Of a stretch of DNA of 64,000 bases, positions 16,622-25,201 are shown in pieces. Made by a program: the position numbers and the translations under genes. Below the pieces are notes generated by a model. It saw only the letters and a list, made by a program, of their open reading frames with translations. It was not told the origin of the DNA and ran no database searches. Numbering within the stretch: position 1 is the first letter of the stretch; each line of letters starts with the position of its first letter. Origin of the DNA: Imperialibacter roseus (GTDB lineage Bacteria > Bacteroidota > Bacteroidia > Cytophagales > Cyclobacteriaceae). Location: positions 186,001-250,000 of the forward strand of contig NZ_CP136051.1 of assembly GCF_032999765.1 (NCBI RefSeq), written 5' to 3'.

Positions 16622-18346
16622 TCACATCGCCTTTGAGCCCACTAGTTTGTAGGCTTTGCCGTCTGTTTTCGTGAAAATGTATAGTTCGCCGTCGCCGTCG
16701 GTGCCCAATCGTAAATCCACTTTTTTGCAGTCGCAAATGTCTTTGAAGTTCACCGGCTTGCCATTCATGCTCACCTGCCACTTTTTGATCGTTGCCTGCT
16801 GGCCAAGTTTCAGGTCGGCGATGTTGACATAGGCCAACCAGCCCTGCACAATGTCGCCAAACACATATTTCCCTTTCAGCTCAAGCACATCCGATCCCAG
16901 GTACTCGAAGCCACCCAGGATGGCATTGCCCTCGTCGTGGTCGTACTGTGCCACCGGGTAGGTGATGGGGTCGTTAGGCCCAATGGTATTGGCGAATACT
17001 TTGTACATATCGTCGTAGGGATCGATCACGAAGGTTCCTTCTCTGTAAGGCCAGCCATAGTTACGCCCCGGCTGAATCATGTAAAGAGACTCAATGCTAT
17101 GATGACCAACGTTAGAAGCCAGCATTTCACCCGACTGAAGCCAGGTAAGTCTATGAGGATTTCTGAAGCCCTTGGCATAAATCTCTTTTACTGTGTTGGG
17201 ATTGGCATCACTCACAAAGGGATTGGAAGCTGGTATGCCATAGTTTCCATTTTTGCTGTTGGTGCCTGCAGGATCAATCCGGAAGATAGAGCCCCAGGCT
17301 GTTTGCAGGTTATCGATAAGGAAGGCGTATCCGTTTTCGGCCGCACCACCATCACCCAGGCCAACGTAAAGAAGGCCATAATCAGCATCGCCCTTTTTTA
17401 CCAGTGGGTTGAAGCGGATGTCCTGCATGCCATGAATTTGCGTCACCATATTGATGCGGAACAGCTCACGGTGACTGGTAGAAGTGAATGGGGCTTTGGC
17501 GGCAGGATCGGTTGTCCATTCTGTTAGAATCCATTGTAGCTTCACCGGAATAGAATCAGCATAGGCAAAGTCGGCGGATTTGGTGCCTGCGGGCTCGGTG
17601 TGGGTGGTGTAGAGCAGGCCGTTTGTGCTGAACTCAGGATGGAAGGCAAAGCTGCCGAACCCGGTGGCCAGGCCGGGCTGCCTGATGAAGTTTGGCATTA
17701 GCTCAGCCATGTCCATGTACAACTTTGGTTGTCCGTTCACCATTTCATACAACCTGCCATTCAAATCCACCACGAAGCTCCTTTTGGTACCGGGCAGCTG
17801 ATCCATTTTGGTCATCCTGTTGATCGGCTGCTTGTCGCTTGATGCAGGGAGCCCTGTTATTTCCTTCATAGCTACTACTATGTCCGATGTTTGGATAGTG
17901 TCGGGGATAGGGTTTTTCAGGGCTTCTCCTTTGTCAGTGCCTCCACCAAATACGGGTGCTTCTTTCGTATTGATATAAGCAATTACCTGGTCAATCTGCT
18001 CATCTGATAAGTATGAAAAGGAGGGCATGTAGGAATTAAATTTCTTAAACAACATCACAGCCCTTTCGTCGCCCGAGTCAATCATTTGCTGAGGGTTTTT
18101 CACAAAGTTTTTGATCCAGTCAGCCGATACTTCTTTGGTGAGTCCTCCCAGCTGCGGCCCAATGCCTGCCTGCATAAAATTATGACAAGCCCCGCAGGTC
18201 ATGTCAAATGTGGCCTGACCGGCTGCAATCACTGCTTCGTCGGTAGAAATATTGTTGTTGTCGTTTTTTGTTTCACCACCGCAGGAAGTGACTACCAGCA
18301 AGATCAAAAGCAGATAGCTTAGGCTCAGAAGGGAGGTTGTTTTCAT
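16622..18346 (-). CDS. PQQ-type glucose/sorbosone dehydrogenase with N-terminal cytochrome c
   Basis: Predicted periplasmic lipoprotein that oxidises a sugar and passes electrons to its own heme. With the start at 18346 (MKTTSLLS, the only start that gives a proper signal) it has 574 residues and lipobox VTSC (Cys22). A class I cytochrome c follows with CGACH (Cys51, Cys54, His55) and an axial-Met candidate in SYMPSFSYLS. The remainder is a six-bladed GSDH propeller: GFGSFAFHPEF, GLLYVGLGDGG, FRNPHRLTW, NYGWPYREG and GKYVFGDIVQG are the usual landmarks. Cofactor use (PQQ) is inferred from the family; no PQQ synthesis gene is in the window. The 22 upstream residues from an ATG at 18412 are not credible. 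Confidence 0.9.
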   Translation of the reverse strand: MKTTSLLSLSYLLLILLVVTSCGGETKNDNNNISTDEAVIAAGQATFDMTCGACHNFMQAGIGPQLGGLTKEVSADWIKNFVKNPQQMIDSGDERAVMLFKKFNSYMPSFSYLSDEQIDQVIAYINTKEAPVFGGGTDKGEALKNPIPDTIQTSDIVVAMKEITGLPASSDKQPINRMTKMDQLPGTKRSFVVDLNGRLYEMVNGQPKLYMDMAELMPNFIRQPGLATGFGSFAFHPEFSTNGLLYTTHTEPAGTKSADFAYADSIPVKLQWILTEWTTDPAAKAPFTSTSHRELFRINMVTQIHGMQDIRFNPLVKKGDADYGLLYVGLGDGGAAENGYAFLIDNLQTAWGSIFRIDPAGTNSKNGNYGIPASNPFVSDANPNTVKEIYAKGFRNPHRLTWLQSGEMLASNVGHHSIESLYMIQPGRNYGWPYREGTFVIDPYDDMYKVFANTIGPNDPITYPVAQYDHDEGNAILGGFEYLGSDVLELKGKYVFGDIVQGWLAYVNIADLKLGQQATIKKWQVSMNGKPVNFKDICDCKKVDLRLGTDGDGELYIFTKTDGKAYKLVGSKAM

Positions 18347-18554
18347 TAGTAAAATAGTTTTTAGGCAAGTATGTGTAGTATCAAATAAATAATGCGGGTC
18401 TATATTAGTCAAAGATCAGCAAAGTGGAAAAGGAATGGTTGGTCAATGGGGCAGGCGGTTTCTTTGTTTGGTTGACTTACCACTATGACGAAATTTCCTT
18501 CATTGTCACCTACCAATTAGTAACTTTGTGTCAATATATTTCAAGCGACGCCCC

Positions 18555-18944
18555 ATGAGTAACAAGGAATCAAAATTTTATGCGATCACCAAGATGAAAT
18601 GCCCCCGGTGCCATGAAGGTGACTTGTTCCCCGGGAGCAACCATTTCAGCTTTTCGAAGTTCACTCATATGTACAAGACATGCCAGGTATGCAACCAGTC
18701 TTTTGAGCCTGAGCCTGGTTATTATTTTGGGGCCATGTTTGTCAGCTATGGCATCAACTCAGTCATTTTTGTAGCTGTTTGGGCAATCCTTGCTTTGATA
18801 GTGGAAGAGGTGACACTTACGATGATGATGGTGGCCATTGTCACGATCGTTGTGGGGCTGCTGCCATTCAACTACCGCTTTTCCAGAAGCATCTGGATCA
18901 ACATGATGGTGAAGTACAAAGGAACCAGTTTAAAAAAGGATTAG
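18555..18944 (+). CDS. DUF983 membrane protein with two zinc-finger-like CxxC pairs
   Basis: 129 residues from the ATG at 18555 (MSNKESKF); a start nine codons earlier at 18528 is possible. Residues about 15-22 have MKCPRCHEGDLF and about 43-50 have CQVCNQSFEPEPGYYFGAMF, a four-cysteine zinc-ribbon arrangement that defines DUF983. Two membrane helices follow (SVIFVAVWAILALIV and MMMVAIVTIVVGLLPF), then a basic C-terminal tail. Function of the family is unknown. It converges on the next gene with 4 bp between the stops. Confidence 0.88.
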   Translation: MSNKESKFYAITKMKCPRCHEGDLFPGSNHFSFSKFTHMYKTCQVCNQSFEPEPGYYFGAMFVSYGINSVIFVAVWAILALIVEEVTLTMMMVAIVTIVVGLLPFNYRFSRSIWINMMVKYKGTSLKKD

Positions 18945-18948
18945 CGTA

Positions 18949-19515
18949 TTATCCATTCTTGAAAAGATTGAAGTTCAGGAGCCCTGATCCGTCATCTGAC
19001 TCAGCTTTTTCTTCTCTGCGCTTCTGTCGTTCCTTTTTCCGCTTTCTCTTTTCCCGGGCTTTTTGCCTTTTCTTTTTCGTGTCTTTGGCGATGATGTAAT
19101 GAGCAGAGAGGCCCGTTGAAAAAGTGAACCAATCAGAGTGATTGACTTCATAGGCGGGTTTGATGTCGGCTGAAATGACAATCGGTAGCCCCGGGAGCTT
19201 CATTTCAGCGCCGAGTATGGCGTCGTAGCCATAATAGTTTCCCTGTTCTTTTTGTTCTCCCAAATGCAAGCCGGCTCCGGTGTATATATTGAAGCCTTTG
19301 CCAATCAAAGGAAAATGTTGTTCAATGAGCAACGTACTGCTGTACTGGCTGGGGTAGGCTGCGAAAATGCCTTCGAGTGTTGTTTTAGCAAATAGCTTCT
19401 GCTTTGCCGTGATGCCATAGTGCTCGTTGCCAAAGCGGACGCCGAGGGCAGTGGAGTATTTCTGTGCCTGGACTGAAACAGCCAGAAAAAGCAATGGGAT
19501 AAATATTTTAGACAT
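18949..19515 (-). CDS. Exported hypothetical protein with a very basic C-terminal segment
   Basis: 188 residues with a signal peptide ending SVQAQ (residues 14-18). The first 135 residues alternate in short hydrophobic strands (YSTALGVRFGNEHYG, STLLIEQHFPLIG, FNIYTGAGLHLGEQ, WFTFSTGLSAHYII), like a small outer membrane beta-barrel of 6-8 strands. Residues about 143-170 are almost all Lys, Arg and Glu (KKKRQKAREKRKRKKERQKR), an extreme single alpha-helix-like segment, before a short LLNFNLFKNG end. Such a tail is unusual for a barrel and could bind LPS, nucleic acid or peptidoglycan. No family recognised. Confidence 0.75.
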   Translation of the reverse strand: MSKIFIPLLFLAVSVQAQKYSTALGVRFGNEHYGITAKQKLFAKTTLEGIFAAYPSQYSSTLLIEQHFPLIGKGFNIYTGAGLHLGEQKEQGNYYGYDAILGAEMKLPGLPIVISADIKPAYEVNHSDWFTFSTGLSAHYIIAKDTKKKRQKAREKRKRKKERQKRREEKAESDDGSGLLNFNLFKNG

Positions 19516-19596
19516 GGCTAGCTTTAACTTTTAACTGAACGACTTATTGGATCAGTTATTTTCTTACTGCCATGGTGTGTGCCATTATCTTGCCAA

Positions 19597-21318
19597 TTAG
19601 CGCAGTTGTTTGATTATTTCTTCTAAAAGCTTTTGAATTTCTTTTTGTGAAGCTTCAATCGCTTCCGTGACTTCGGTGCTGGCACCACCCACTTCCATGT
19701 CTTTCACGCTGCCAAGTGCCTTCACGTACCAGTCGGCCCAGGCGCTGAGGATTTGAGTTTCTTCAGATGCACTGGCTCCGTCCTTTACGGCTTGCTTGCT
19801 CAACTCAGCTTCGGCATTCAGCCTGTTGGTGGCCGCATTCTTTATTTCGCTGATGATGGACAGAGCAGTTTGATGATCAGCGTTGACCAGGGTGAAAGCA
19901 GAGGCAAGAGCAGCGGTGGCCACATTCTTCTCGGTTGCTTTAGATACTTTGTCCAGCCGGTCGTTGTCGGTGTGGTAAAACTGGTCAGTGAAATGCCAAA
20001 GCAGCAAACCCGGGATGTTGGCTTCCAGAAAAGGCACGTGATCGCTGCCGCCTTCGAATGGGTTGTAGCTCACTTGCCAGTTGGCCTGAGTGCCTTGTTC
20101 CAAAAATCGATTCAATATGAAGTCGTTAAAATAGTGGGGTTTCATGTCGGCCAGGGTCACGTCGCCAGCTCCCCATTCGGTATGCTTGTCGTTGCCCCGT
20201 GTCCAGATGGCGCTGGGGTCGGGCATTTTTTCAATCAGGAACGAGCCTCCTGTCACCGCTGTGTTTTCTCCCACCATGTCGAGGCTGATGCCCCATTTGA
20301 TGTTGGCCGCCCTCGCTGCATCCTCCTCAATATAGCGACGGGTGGATACTATTTCGTCGCCCCACAGAAACGTGATGGTTCTTTTCGGTTCAAATTTGTT
20401 CTCCTTCACCAGTTTTGCCGTTACAGCAGCCATTTCCACCTGGGTGCCTGTGCCTGAAGCGTTGTCGTTGGCACCAGGCTCCTGCACATGGGCGCTGAAT
20501 ACCAGTCTTTCATCGGGCACTTGCGAGCCTCTCACATTGGCCACCACTGTAAGCTCTTCGGAAGGATAAATCTTTGTTTCAATCTTCACGTTCAGCTCCA
20601 CCTTTCCCTTAGCCATAGCATTCTTCAGCTTCTCTCTTGCCTCCCACGACAAAGCCACACACCAGGCATCTTTGCCTTCCTGATAAAGGATGCTCCTGAA
20701 CTGAATAGACGTCACGTTTTTCTCGGGCTGGAGGTAATCCGGGTTGTTGTACGTAAGCAAAGCCAGGGCGCCACCTTTTTGAACGGCCTGTTCGAATGCC
20801 TGCCGGGGATTGGCATCTGCCAGGGCAATTTTTCCTTTTAAGCTTCCGGCTGCTATTCCCTCAATATCTTCAACAAAAACGACCTCTCCGCCAATGCCAG
20901 CCTGGGGAGTGCTTGTGGAGTAGACAGGGAGCATGTTTCTATTGGTGGAGAAGCTAAGCAGTGGGCTGACATCGCCTTTGATGGATACTTCTCCATCCAC
21001 TGGTTCCCAGGTGGGTTTGGATAATGCCCTTTTCTCGATACGGTAAACAAGCCTGTTGTCCTTTGTGGCGTTTTCTTCCGGCACATAGCCTGCTCTCTGC
21101 AATTCAGACACAATTCGGTAGATGCTGGAGTCGAAGCCTGTATTGCCAGCCAGTCGCCAGAATTGTTCCACGTAGGCAGTGGTTTCGTAAGCCAGGTCGC
21201 CGGTTACTTCCGGTCTTACCATGTCAAAATAGGCTGCTGAAGGATTTGGCGGCTCTGCGGTTGGTTGAGCGCAACTCAGTAAAACGAAGGTGAGCGGGAG
21301 CAGGGCAATGTTTTTCAT
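19597..21318 (-). CDS. M28-family zinc metallopeptidase (lipoprotein)
   Basis: Aminopeptidase/carboxypeptidase of the M28 clan MH type. I choose the start at 21318 (MKNIALLP), which gives lipobox VLLSC (Cys16) and 573 residues; an ATG 12 codons earlier spoils the signal. A PA-domain-like insert occupies about residues 120-250 (GGEVVFVEDIEGIAAGSLKGKIALAD). The two-zinc site is recognisable: FSAHVQEPGANDNASGTG (His, Asp), WGDEIVSTRRYIE (Glu pair replaced in part: WGDE), SLDMVGEN (Asp), and GGSDHVPFLEANIPGLLLWHFTDQFYHTDND (final His). A 30-residue helical tail ends the protein. Exported; substrate peptides unknown. Confidence 0.88.
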   Translation of the reverse strand: MKNIALLPLTFVLLSCAQPTAEPPNPSAAYFDMVRPEVTGDLAYETTAYVEQFWRLAGNTGFDSSIYRIVSELQRAGYVPEENATKDNRLVYRIEKRALSKPTWEPVDGEVSIKGDVSPLLSFSTNRNMLPVYSTSTPQAGIGGEVVFVEDIEGIAAGSLKGKIALADANPRQAFEQAVQKGGALALLTYNNPDYLQPEKNVTSIQFRSILYQEGKDAWCVALSWEAREKLKNAMAKGKVELNVKIETKIYPSEELTVVANVRGSQVPDERLVFSAHVQEPGANDNASGTGTQVEMAAVTAKLVKENKFEPKRTITFLWGDEIVSTRRYIEEDAARAANIKWGISLDMVGENTAVTGGSFLIEKMPDPSAIWTRGNDKHTEWGAGDVTLADMKPHYFNDFILNRFLEQGTQANWQVSYNPFEGGSDHVPFLEANIPGLLLWHFTDQFYHTDNDRLDKVSKATEKNVATAALASAFTLVNADHQTALSIISEIKNAATNRLNAEAELSKQAVKDGASASEETQILSAWADWYVKALGSVKDMEVGGASTEVTEAIEASQKEIQKLLEEIIKQLR

Positions 21319-21401
21319 GATCAAAGGTAAAAAATGGGAGTAGATATTAAACAAATGTTAGTTGCCATTCCAGGCTCCGTCGAAATTTCAATCAATTTCA
21401 T

Positions 21402-21409
21402 TAAATTTG
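21402..21409 (+). promoter_or_regulatory. -7 promoter element immediately before the antitoxin start
   Basis: TAAATTTG fits TAnnTTTG exactly. The antitoxin ATG begins at 21414, only four bases downstream, so transcription would begin at or next to the start codon, giving a leaderless or nearly leaderless message. No TTG is at the usual -33 distance. Confidence 0.35.
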
Positions 21410-21413
21410 ATTT

Positions 21414-21644
21414 ATGGAAATGAAAGTAAAAATACCCTTTCAGCAGCTTCTCAGAGCAGTGCGGACATTGACCCCGGCAGAAAAATCCAAGTTGAGGGAT
21501 GAGCTCAAGGAGGATATGGTGGAAAAAGATGACAAGTCATCATTTGTCGAGATGTTAATTGATGGGCCTGTCTTTTCAAAAGAAGAAATCAAAGTGATTG
21601 AATCCAACAGAAAAAGCATTGCAGCATGGCGGACAAAAGGCTAA
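21414..21644 (+). CDS. Putative antitoxin of a VapBC-like pair
   Basis: 76 residues, beginning MEMKVKIPFQQLLRAVRTL; a second ATG at 21420 is an alternative start. Mostly charged and helical (LTPAEKSKLRDELKEDM), without a recognisable ribbon-helix-helix or AbrB domain. It resembles small antitoxin-type proteins that accompany PIN toxins in Bacteroidota and cyanobacteria. The call rests mainly on the partner: the PIN gene starts inside its last 19 bases (21626), the classic antitoxin-first overlapping arrangement. Confidence 0.7.
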   Translation: MEMKVKIPFQQLLRAVRTLTPAEKSKLRDELKEDMVEKDDKSSFVEMLIDGPVFSKEEIKVIESNRKSIAAWRTKG

Positions 21645-22018
21645 TGCTGGATTCTACAATCCTGATAGACTATTTTCGCAAGACGAACAAGAGCAATTCT
21701 CGTCTTGTCAATCATTTCAAATTATACGATCGGCTTTACATCTCCAGTGTAACCGAGTTTGAAGTAATTAATGGCGCTTCACCGGATCATACAGCATTCT
21801 GGGATCGCATGCTAGAGCGAATCACGATCCTTGAATTTGACAGCAAAGCGGCCCGAATGGCGGCCGAAATCGTAAAACAACTGAAGCACCTGCGCAAAAG
21901 CATTGACAAGCCCGACCTGTTTATTGCAGCCACTGCAATTGTTCATCAACTCACTTTGGATACGTCAAACAAGAAGCATTTTGTTCACATCCCGAATCTT
22001 GACTTACTTTCAGATTGA
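21626..22018 (+). CDS. vapC: PIN-domain endoribonuclease toxin (VapC-like)
   Basis: 130-residue PIN domain. The acidic metal site is visible: Asp9 in MLDSTILIDYF, Glu44 in VTEFEVING, Asp97 in KPDLFIAATA, and the Asp112-x-x-Asn115 region in LDTSNKKHFVHI, where the KHF motif closes the fold. PIN toxins cut tRNA or rRNA with Mg2+ and are held in check by the antitoxin encoded just upstream with a 19-bp overlap. A type II toxin-antitoxin function is established for the family; activity here is inferred. The target RNA cannot be predicted. Confidence 0.88.
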   Translation: MADKRLMLDSTILIDYFRKTNKSNSRLVNHFKLYDRLYISSVTEFEVINGASPDHTAFWDRMLERITILEFDSKAARMAAEIVKQLKHLRKSIDKPDLFIAATAIVHQLTLDTSNKKHFVHIPNLDLLSD

Positions 22019-22090
22019 TTTTAGGCGTGTGGGATCGGACTTGAAAAACCGAAACACCACACCCATATCAAAGCAAAGAGATTTGAAGAA

Positions 22091-23488
22091 TTAGTCGCTT
22101 AGAAGTAATTCCTTCCACCACCAACCCGAGTCTTTCACTGTGCGTTGTTGCGTTTCGTAGTCGACATGCACAAGCCCGAAGCGGGGCTCGTAGCCTTCGC
22201 TCCATTCGAAGTTGTCGGTGAGGGTCCACACAAAATAACCGTCAACGTCAACGCCTTCTTTTTTGGCACGGAGCACTTGCAGCAGGTATTCTTCGAAGAA
22301 TTTGATGCGGCGGTGGTCGTTCACTGCCCCATTGTTGACCTGGTCGGGCAGGCAAACGCCATTTTCCGTCACCACTAGTTTTTTGATACCCTCGTAGCTG
22401 CCAAAGCGCTTGAGCATGTGGTAAATGCCTTCCGGGAAAATTTCGAAATTCATCGAGTTCATTTCTACATTCCGCTTCGTGGCAGGCACTTCTTTGGCAA
22501 AGAGGCCAAGCGAAAACAGGGAGTATTTTGAAACGATGCGGAAGTAATTCTGAATGCCGATAAAGTCGAATTCGAACGGGAGCTTTTCCTCATCACCGGC
22601 CTTCATGAATTTTTCTATCCGTTTGAGGATAGGAACAGCCTTTGTTGGGTAACCAAGTCCCAACCCTGGCTCCACATACAGTCTGTTGAAAACGGCGTCC
22701 ATCCGGTTGGCGGCTTCCACATTCCAGGGCAGTTTGTCTATGGGGTCAACATGGGAGCAGGAATACGTAGTGCCTATGTTGGCATGAGGCACATTGTAGC
22801 GAACAATTCGCCCGCCCTCGGCCTGGCACATCGTTGTGTGATGCGCTGCACTAAGGAACGAGTCCAGTCCTTTTACGCCAGGGGCGTGATAGCCAGCCAT
22901 GTAACCCAGCCCGGTGAAAGCCATGGGCTCGTTGAGTACCATCCAGTTTTGTGCTTTGTCGCCATATTGTCTGGTCACCAGATCAACATATTCGGTGAAC
23001 CACCCAATAATATCCCGGTTGGCCCAACCGCCATGGTCTTGCAGTGCCTGCGGTAAGTCCCAGTGATAGAGTGTGATCCACGGAGTGATGCCATTTTCCA
23101 GGCAGTAGTCAATCACCCGGTGGTAGAAGTCGACACCTTTGCTGTTGACGTGGCCAGTGCCGCTGGGAAGCAACCTTGGCCAGGCAATTGAAAACCTGAA
23201 GGAGTCGAACCCCATCAGTTTCACCAGGTCAATGTCTTGTTCGTAGCGATGGTAAAAGTCGGTGGCTACCTTGGCATGGTCACCTGTTTTGATTTTGCCT
23301 TTGGTGTGGGTAAACCGATCCCAAACCGACTCGCCTTTGCCATCTTTGTTCCAGGCACCCTCAGTTTGGAAAGCGGCGGTGGCTACTCCCCATGTGAAGT
23401 CATTGCCAAAATCAACCCGGCTGAAGGGGCGGATGTCTTCCAAAAGCTCATGATTGCCGCTTGTTTTTGTTGTGCCCTTATTTAGCAT
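22091..23488 (-). CDS. GH1 family beta-glucosidase
   Basis: 465 residues, full length for GH1, no signal peptide, so cytoplasmic. The N-terminal GH1 signature is FTWGVATAAFQTEGAWNKDG (residues 31-50). The acid/base Glu187 is in VLNEPMAF and the nucleophile Glu375 in VVTENGVCLP; WTLTDNFEWSEGYEPRFGLVHVDY follows near residue 420. It removes glucose from short beta-linked oligosaccharides. It could finish the breakdown of sophoro-oligosaccharides released by the GH144 enzymes 14 kb away, but GH1 enzymes are broad and most characterised sophorose-specific partners are GH3, so this link is weak. Same direction as the membrane protein gene 18 bp upstream, so the two may be co-transcribed. Confidence 0.94.
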   Translation of the reverse strand: MLNKGTTKTSGNHELLEDIRPFSRVDFGNDFTWGVATAAFQTEGAWNKDGKGESVWDRFTHTKGKIKTGDHAKVATDFYHRYEQDIDLVKLMGFDSFRFSIAWPRLLPSGTGHVNSKGVDFYHRVIDYCLENGITPWITLYHWDLPQALQDHGGWANRDIIGWFTEYVDLVTRQYGDKAQNWMVLNEPMAFTGLGYMAGYHAPGVKGLDSFLSAAHHTTMCQAEGGRIVRYNVPHANIGTTYSCSHVDPIDKLPWNVEAANRMDAVFNRLYVEPGLGLGYPTKAVPILKRIEKFMKAGDEEKLPFEFDFIGIQNYFRIVSKYSLFSLGLFAKEVPATKRNVEMNSMNFEIFPEGIYHMLKRFGSYEGIKKLVVTENGVCLPDQVNNGAVNDHRRIKFFEEYLLQVLRAKKEGVDVDGYFVWTLTDNFEWSEGYEPRFGLVHVDYETQQRTVKDSGWWWKELLLSD

Positions 23489-23506
23489 TCTCGTGGGTCG
23501 ACTTGG

Positions 23507-24199
23507 CTACGCTTTATATTGTTCGGTTTTCCTGAAGCAAACGGCAAAGATAAGGAGGATTATGAAGGCCAAAAATATGGAGGTGGTAAACCTGTTGATC
23601 CAGCTAAAATAATCGACAACAGAAAGTGCCAAAAGAATGCCAGGGAGGAAAAGAATGAGTGAGAGCATTTTTGAAAGTGAACCTTTTTGGATAAGAAGTG
23701 TACCGAGCCAGGCAAACACGGCGGCCAGCAGCCCCCACTTTGCCCAGGTGAATAGTGGTAGAAAATTAATGTAGGGGCTAAAGCTCATTCCGCCTTCCAT
23801 GTACCCGGAGGTAATGCGAAGCATCATGATGTTTTCCAACAGGTCGCTGCTGAATATGACAAGCCCTGCCCAGGCCATGCTCTTTACCAGAGGCTGGTTG
23901 GAGACAACGCCGAGTTTGTAGATGAAAAATGCCAGAAAAGAGCTGTAAACGGCCATAAAAACGAAGTCGAAATAATTTACTCTGTCCAGCCCCAAAATTT
24001 CTTCTTTGTCCAATACTTCCAGTGTGTTAACCACATCCGATGACGAATGCACAAATTCGAGGGCTATAATCAGGCTTTTGTAGGGCTGTAGAGCCTTTTC
24101 GTTGGGCAGCGAAACACTCCTCATGAGTCCGAGGCAAACGACCAACGGTAAAATAAAAAGCCCAAGACTGCGAAGAGGATAGTTGGGATTATTGATCAT
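23507..24199 (-). CDS. Hypothetical multi-pass membrane protein
   Basis: 230 residues with about six hydrophobic helices (centred near residues 17, 85, 115, 155, 185 and 212). No family recognised. Polar loop about residues 30-70 contains SLIIALEFVHSSSDVVNTLEVLDKEE, which resembles a periplasmic loop with a conserved Glu-Phe-x-His. It precedes the GH1 gene by 18 bp in the same direction, suggesting co-transcription but no shared pathway. Encoded end is highly hydrophobic (FLAFIILLIFAVCF). No function is proposed. Confidence 0.72.
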   Translation of the reverse strand: MINNPNYPLRSLGLFILPLVVCLGLMRSVSLPNEKALQPYKSLIIALEFVHSSSDVVNTLEVLDKEEILGLDRVNYFDFVFMAVYSSFLAFFIYKLGVVSNQPLVKSMAWAGLVIFSSDLLENIMMLRITSGYMEGGMSFSPYINFLPLFTWAKWGLLAAVFAWLGTLLIQKGSLSKMLSLILFLPGILLALSVVDYFSWINRFTTSIFLAFIILLIFAVCFRKTEQYKA

Positions 24200-24295
24200 T
24201 GAATTAATTTAGCGCACTTAAGATTTGAGGAACTCAAAGCTGATCTACAATATAAGCCATCTGTGGTTTAGTAGATGTAATTCAAACTAAACATT

Positions 24296-24303
24296 TAGAT
24301 TTG
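24296..24303 (+). promoter_or_regulatory. -7 promoter element before the lipoprotein/ABC transporter pair
   Basis: TAGATTTG matches TAnnTTTG. The lipoprotein ATG lies 55 bp downstream at 24358. No convincing TTG at the -33 position. Confidence 0.3.
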
Positions 24304-24357
24304 TTCAAATAATCCGATAAATTCAAGCCTTCTAGATAAGACCAAAAACTAATAACT

Positions 24358-25167
24358 ATGAAAAACCTGAAATCACTTCTTTTGCTTGCAGTAATTCCGT
24401 TCGTTGTTTCCTGTAGCTCAGGCGACAAAAAGGCTGCATCTGCTGAAGAAGCCACTAAGGAAACCGCCGTTGACAAAGTTGAAAAAGAATTTAACTACCC
24501 CATTCCTACCTCTTTCGAAGTAACTAAAATGCTTCAGGATGCGCAGGCAGGATTTGTGTTGGGAATAACCAATGATGCTGAAAATGCTGATCAGTATGTT
24601 ACTGCATATAGCAAGGCAGTGAATCTGGGCGTTTATGGTGCCGATTTGAGCTACGCCAGTACTTACAACCGTCAGCAAGAGACAATGGATTTTCTTAACG
24701 CTTCCAGAAAGCTGATCCAAAGCCTCAATATCTCCTCTGGCTTTAGCATGGAAATGGCTCGCCGGGTGGAGAACAATCTTCAAAACAAGGACTCACTGAT
24801 CAATATTATCACTGAGGCTTTCTACGACACCTACACTTTCCTTAACCGCAGCTCACAAGAAAGAACTTCGCTTCTAGTGCTTGCTGGTAGTGTGGTGGAA
24901 GGATTGTATATCTCATCGAACCTGGTTATCAGCAGTGGCTATGACCAAAAGCTGTTGGATGTTATCGCTGGCCAAAAGTCGCAAGTGTCGAAGCTGGTTG
25001 ACTTACTTGGCGAATTTTCTGATGACGAGAATGTGCAAAAGGTGCTTCCAGCTCTTCAGGGAATCAAAGAAGCGTATAGCAAGGTAGGCGATAAGCTGAC
25101 AGCTGAGCAATTTGATGACTTGCAGGTAGCCATCGAATCAATCCGTACGCAGATAGTTACACCATAA
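24358..25167 (+). CDS. Hypothetical helical lipoprotein, partner of the ABC transporter gene
   Basis: 269 residues, lipobox FVVSC (Cys19), then a short Ser/Lys/Glu linker and a long all-helical region. Central helix pairs contain LGVYGADLSYASTYNRQQETMDF and TLLVLAGSVVEGLYISSNLV-like segments. I recognise it only as a family of Bacteroidota lipoproteins of unknown function; no catalytic motif is seen. It lies 34 bp upstream of the transporter gene in the same direction, and a shared promoter is likely, so it may serve as a periplasmic partner of that transporter. Confidence 0.75.
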   Translation: MKNLKSLLLLAVIPFVVSCSSGDKKAASAEEATKETAVDKVEKEFNYPIPTSFEVTKMLQDAQAGFVLGITNDAENADQYVTAYSKAVNLGVYGADLSYASTYNRQQETMDFLNASRKLIQSLNISSGFSMEMARRVENNLQNKDSLINIITEAFYDTYTFLNRSSQERTSLLVLAGSVVEGLYISSNLVISSGYDQKLLDVIAGQKSQVSKLVDLLGEFSDDENVQKVLPALQGIKEAYSKVGDKLTAEQFDDLQVAIESIRTQIVTP

Positions 25168-25201
25168 TTTAATTGCTTGAGTTAGTTCCTATTCCCCGGC
25201 T

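Noticed and set aside
22027-22063. Terminator between the PIN toxin and GH1 genes (GTGTGG..CCACAC)
   Set aside because: Stem of six pairs with a 25-nt loop and no T-run on either strand.
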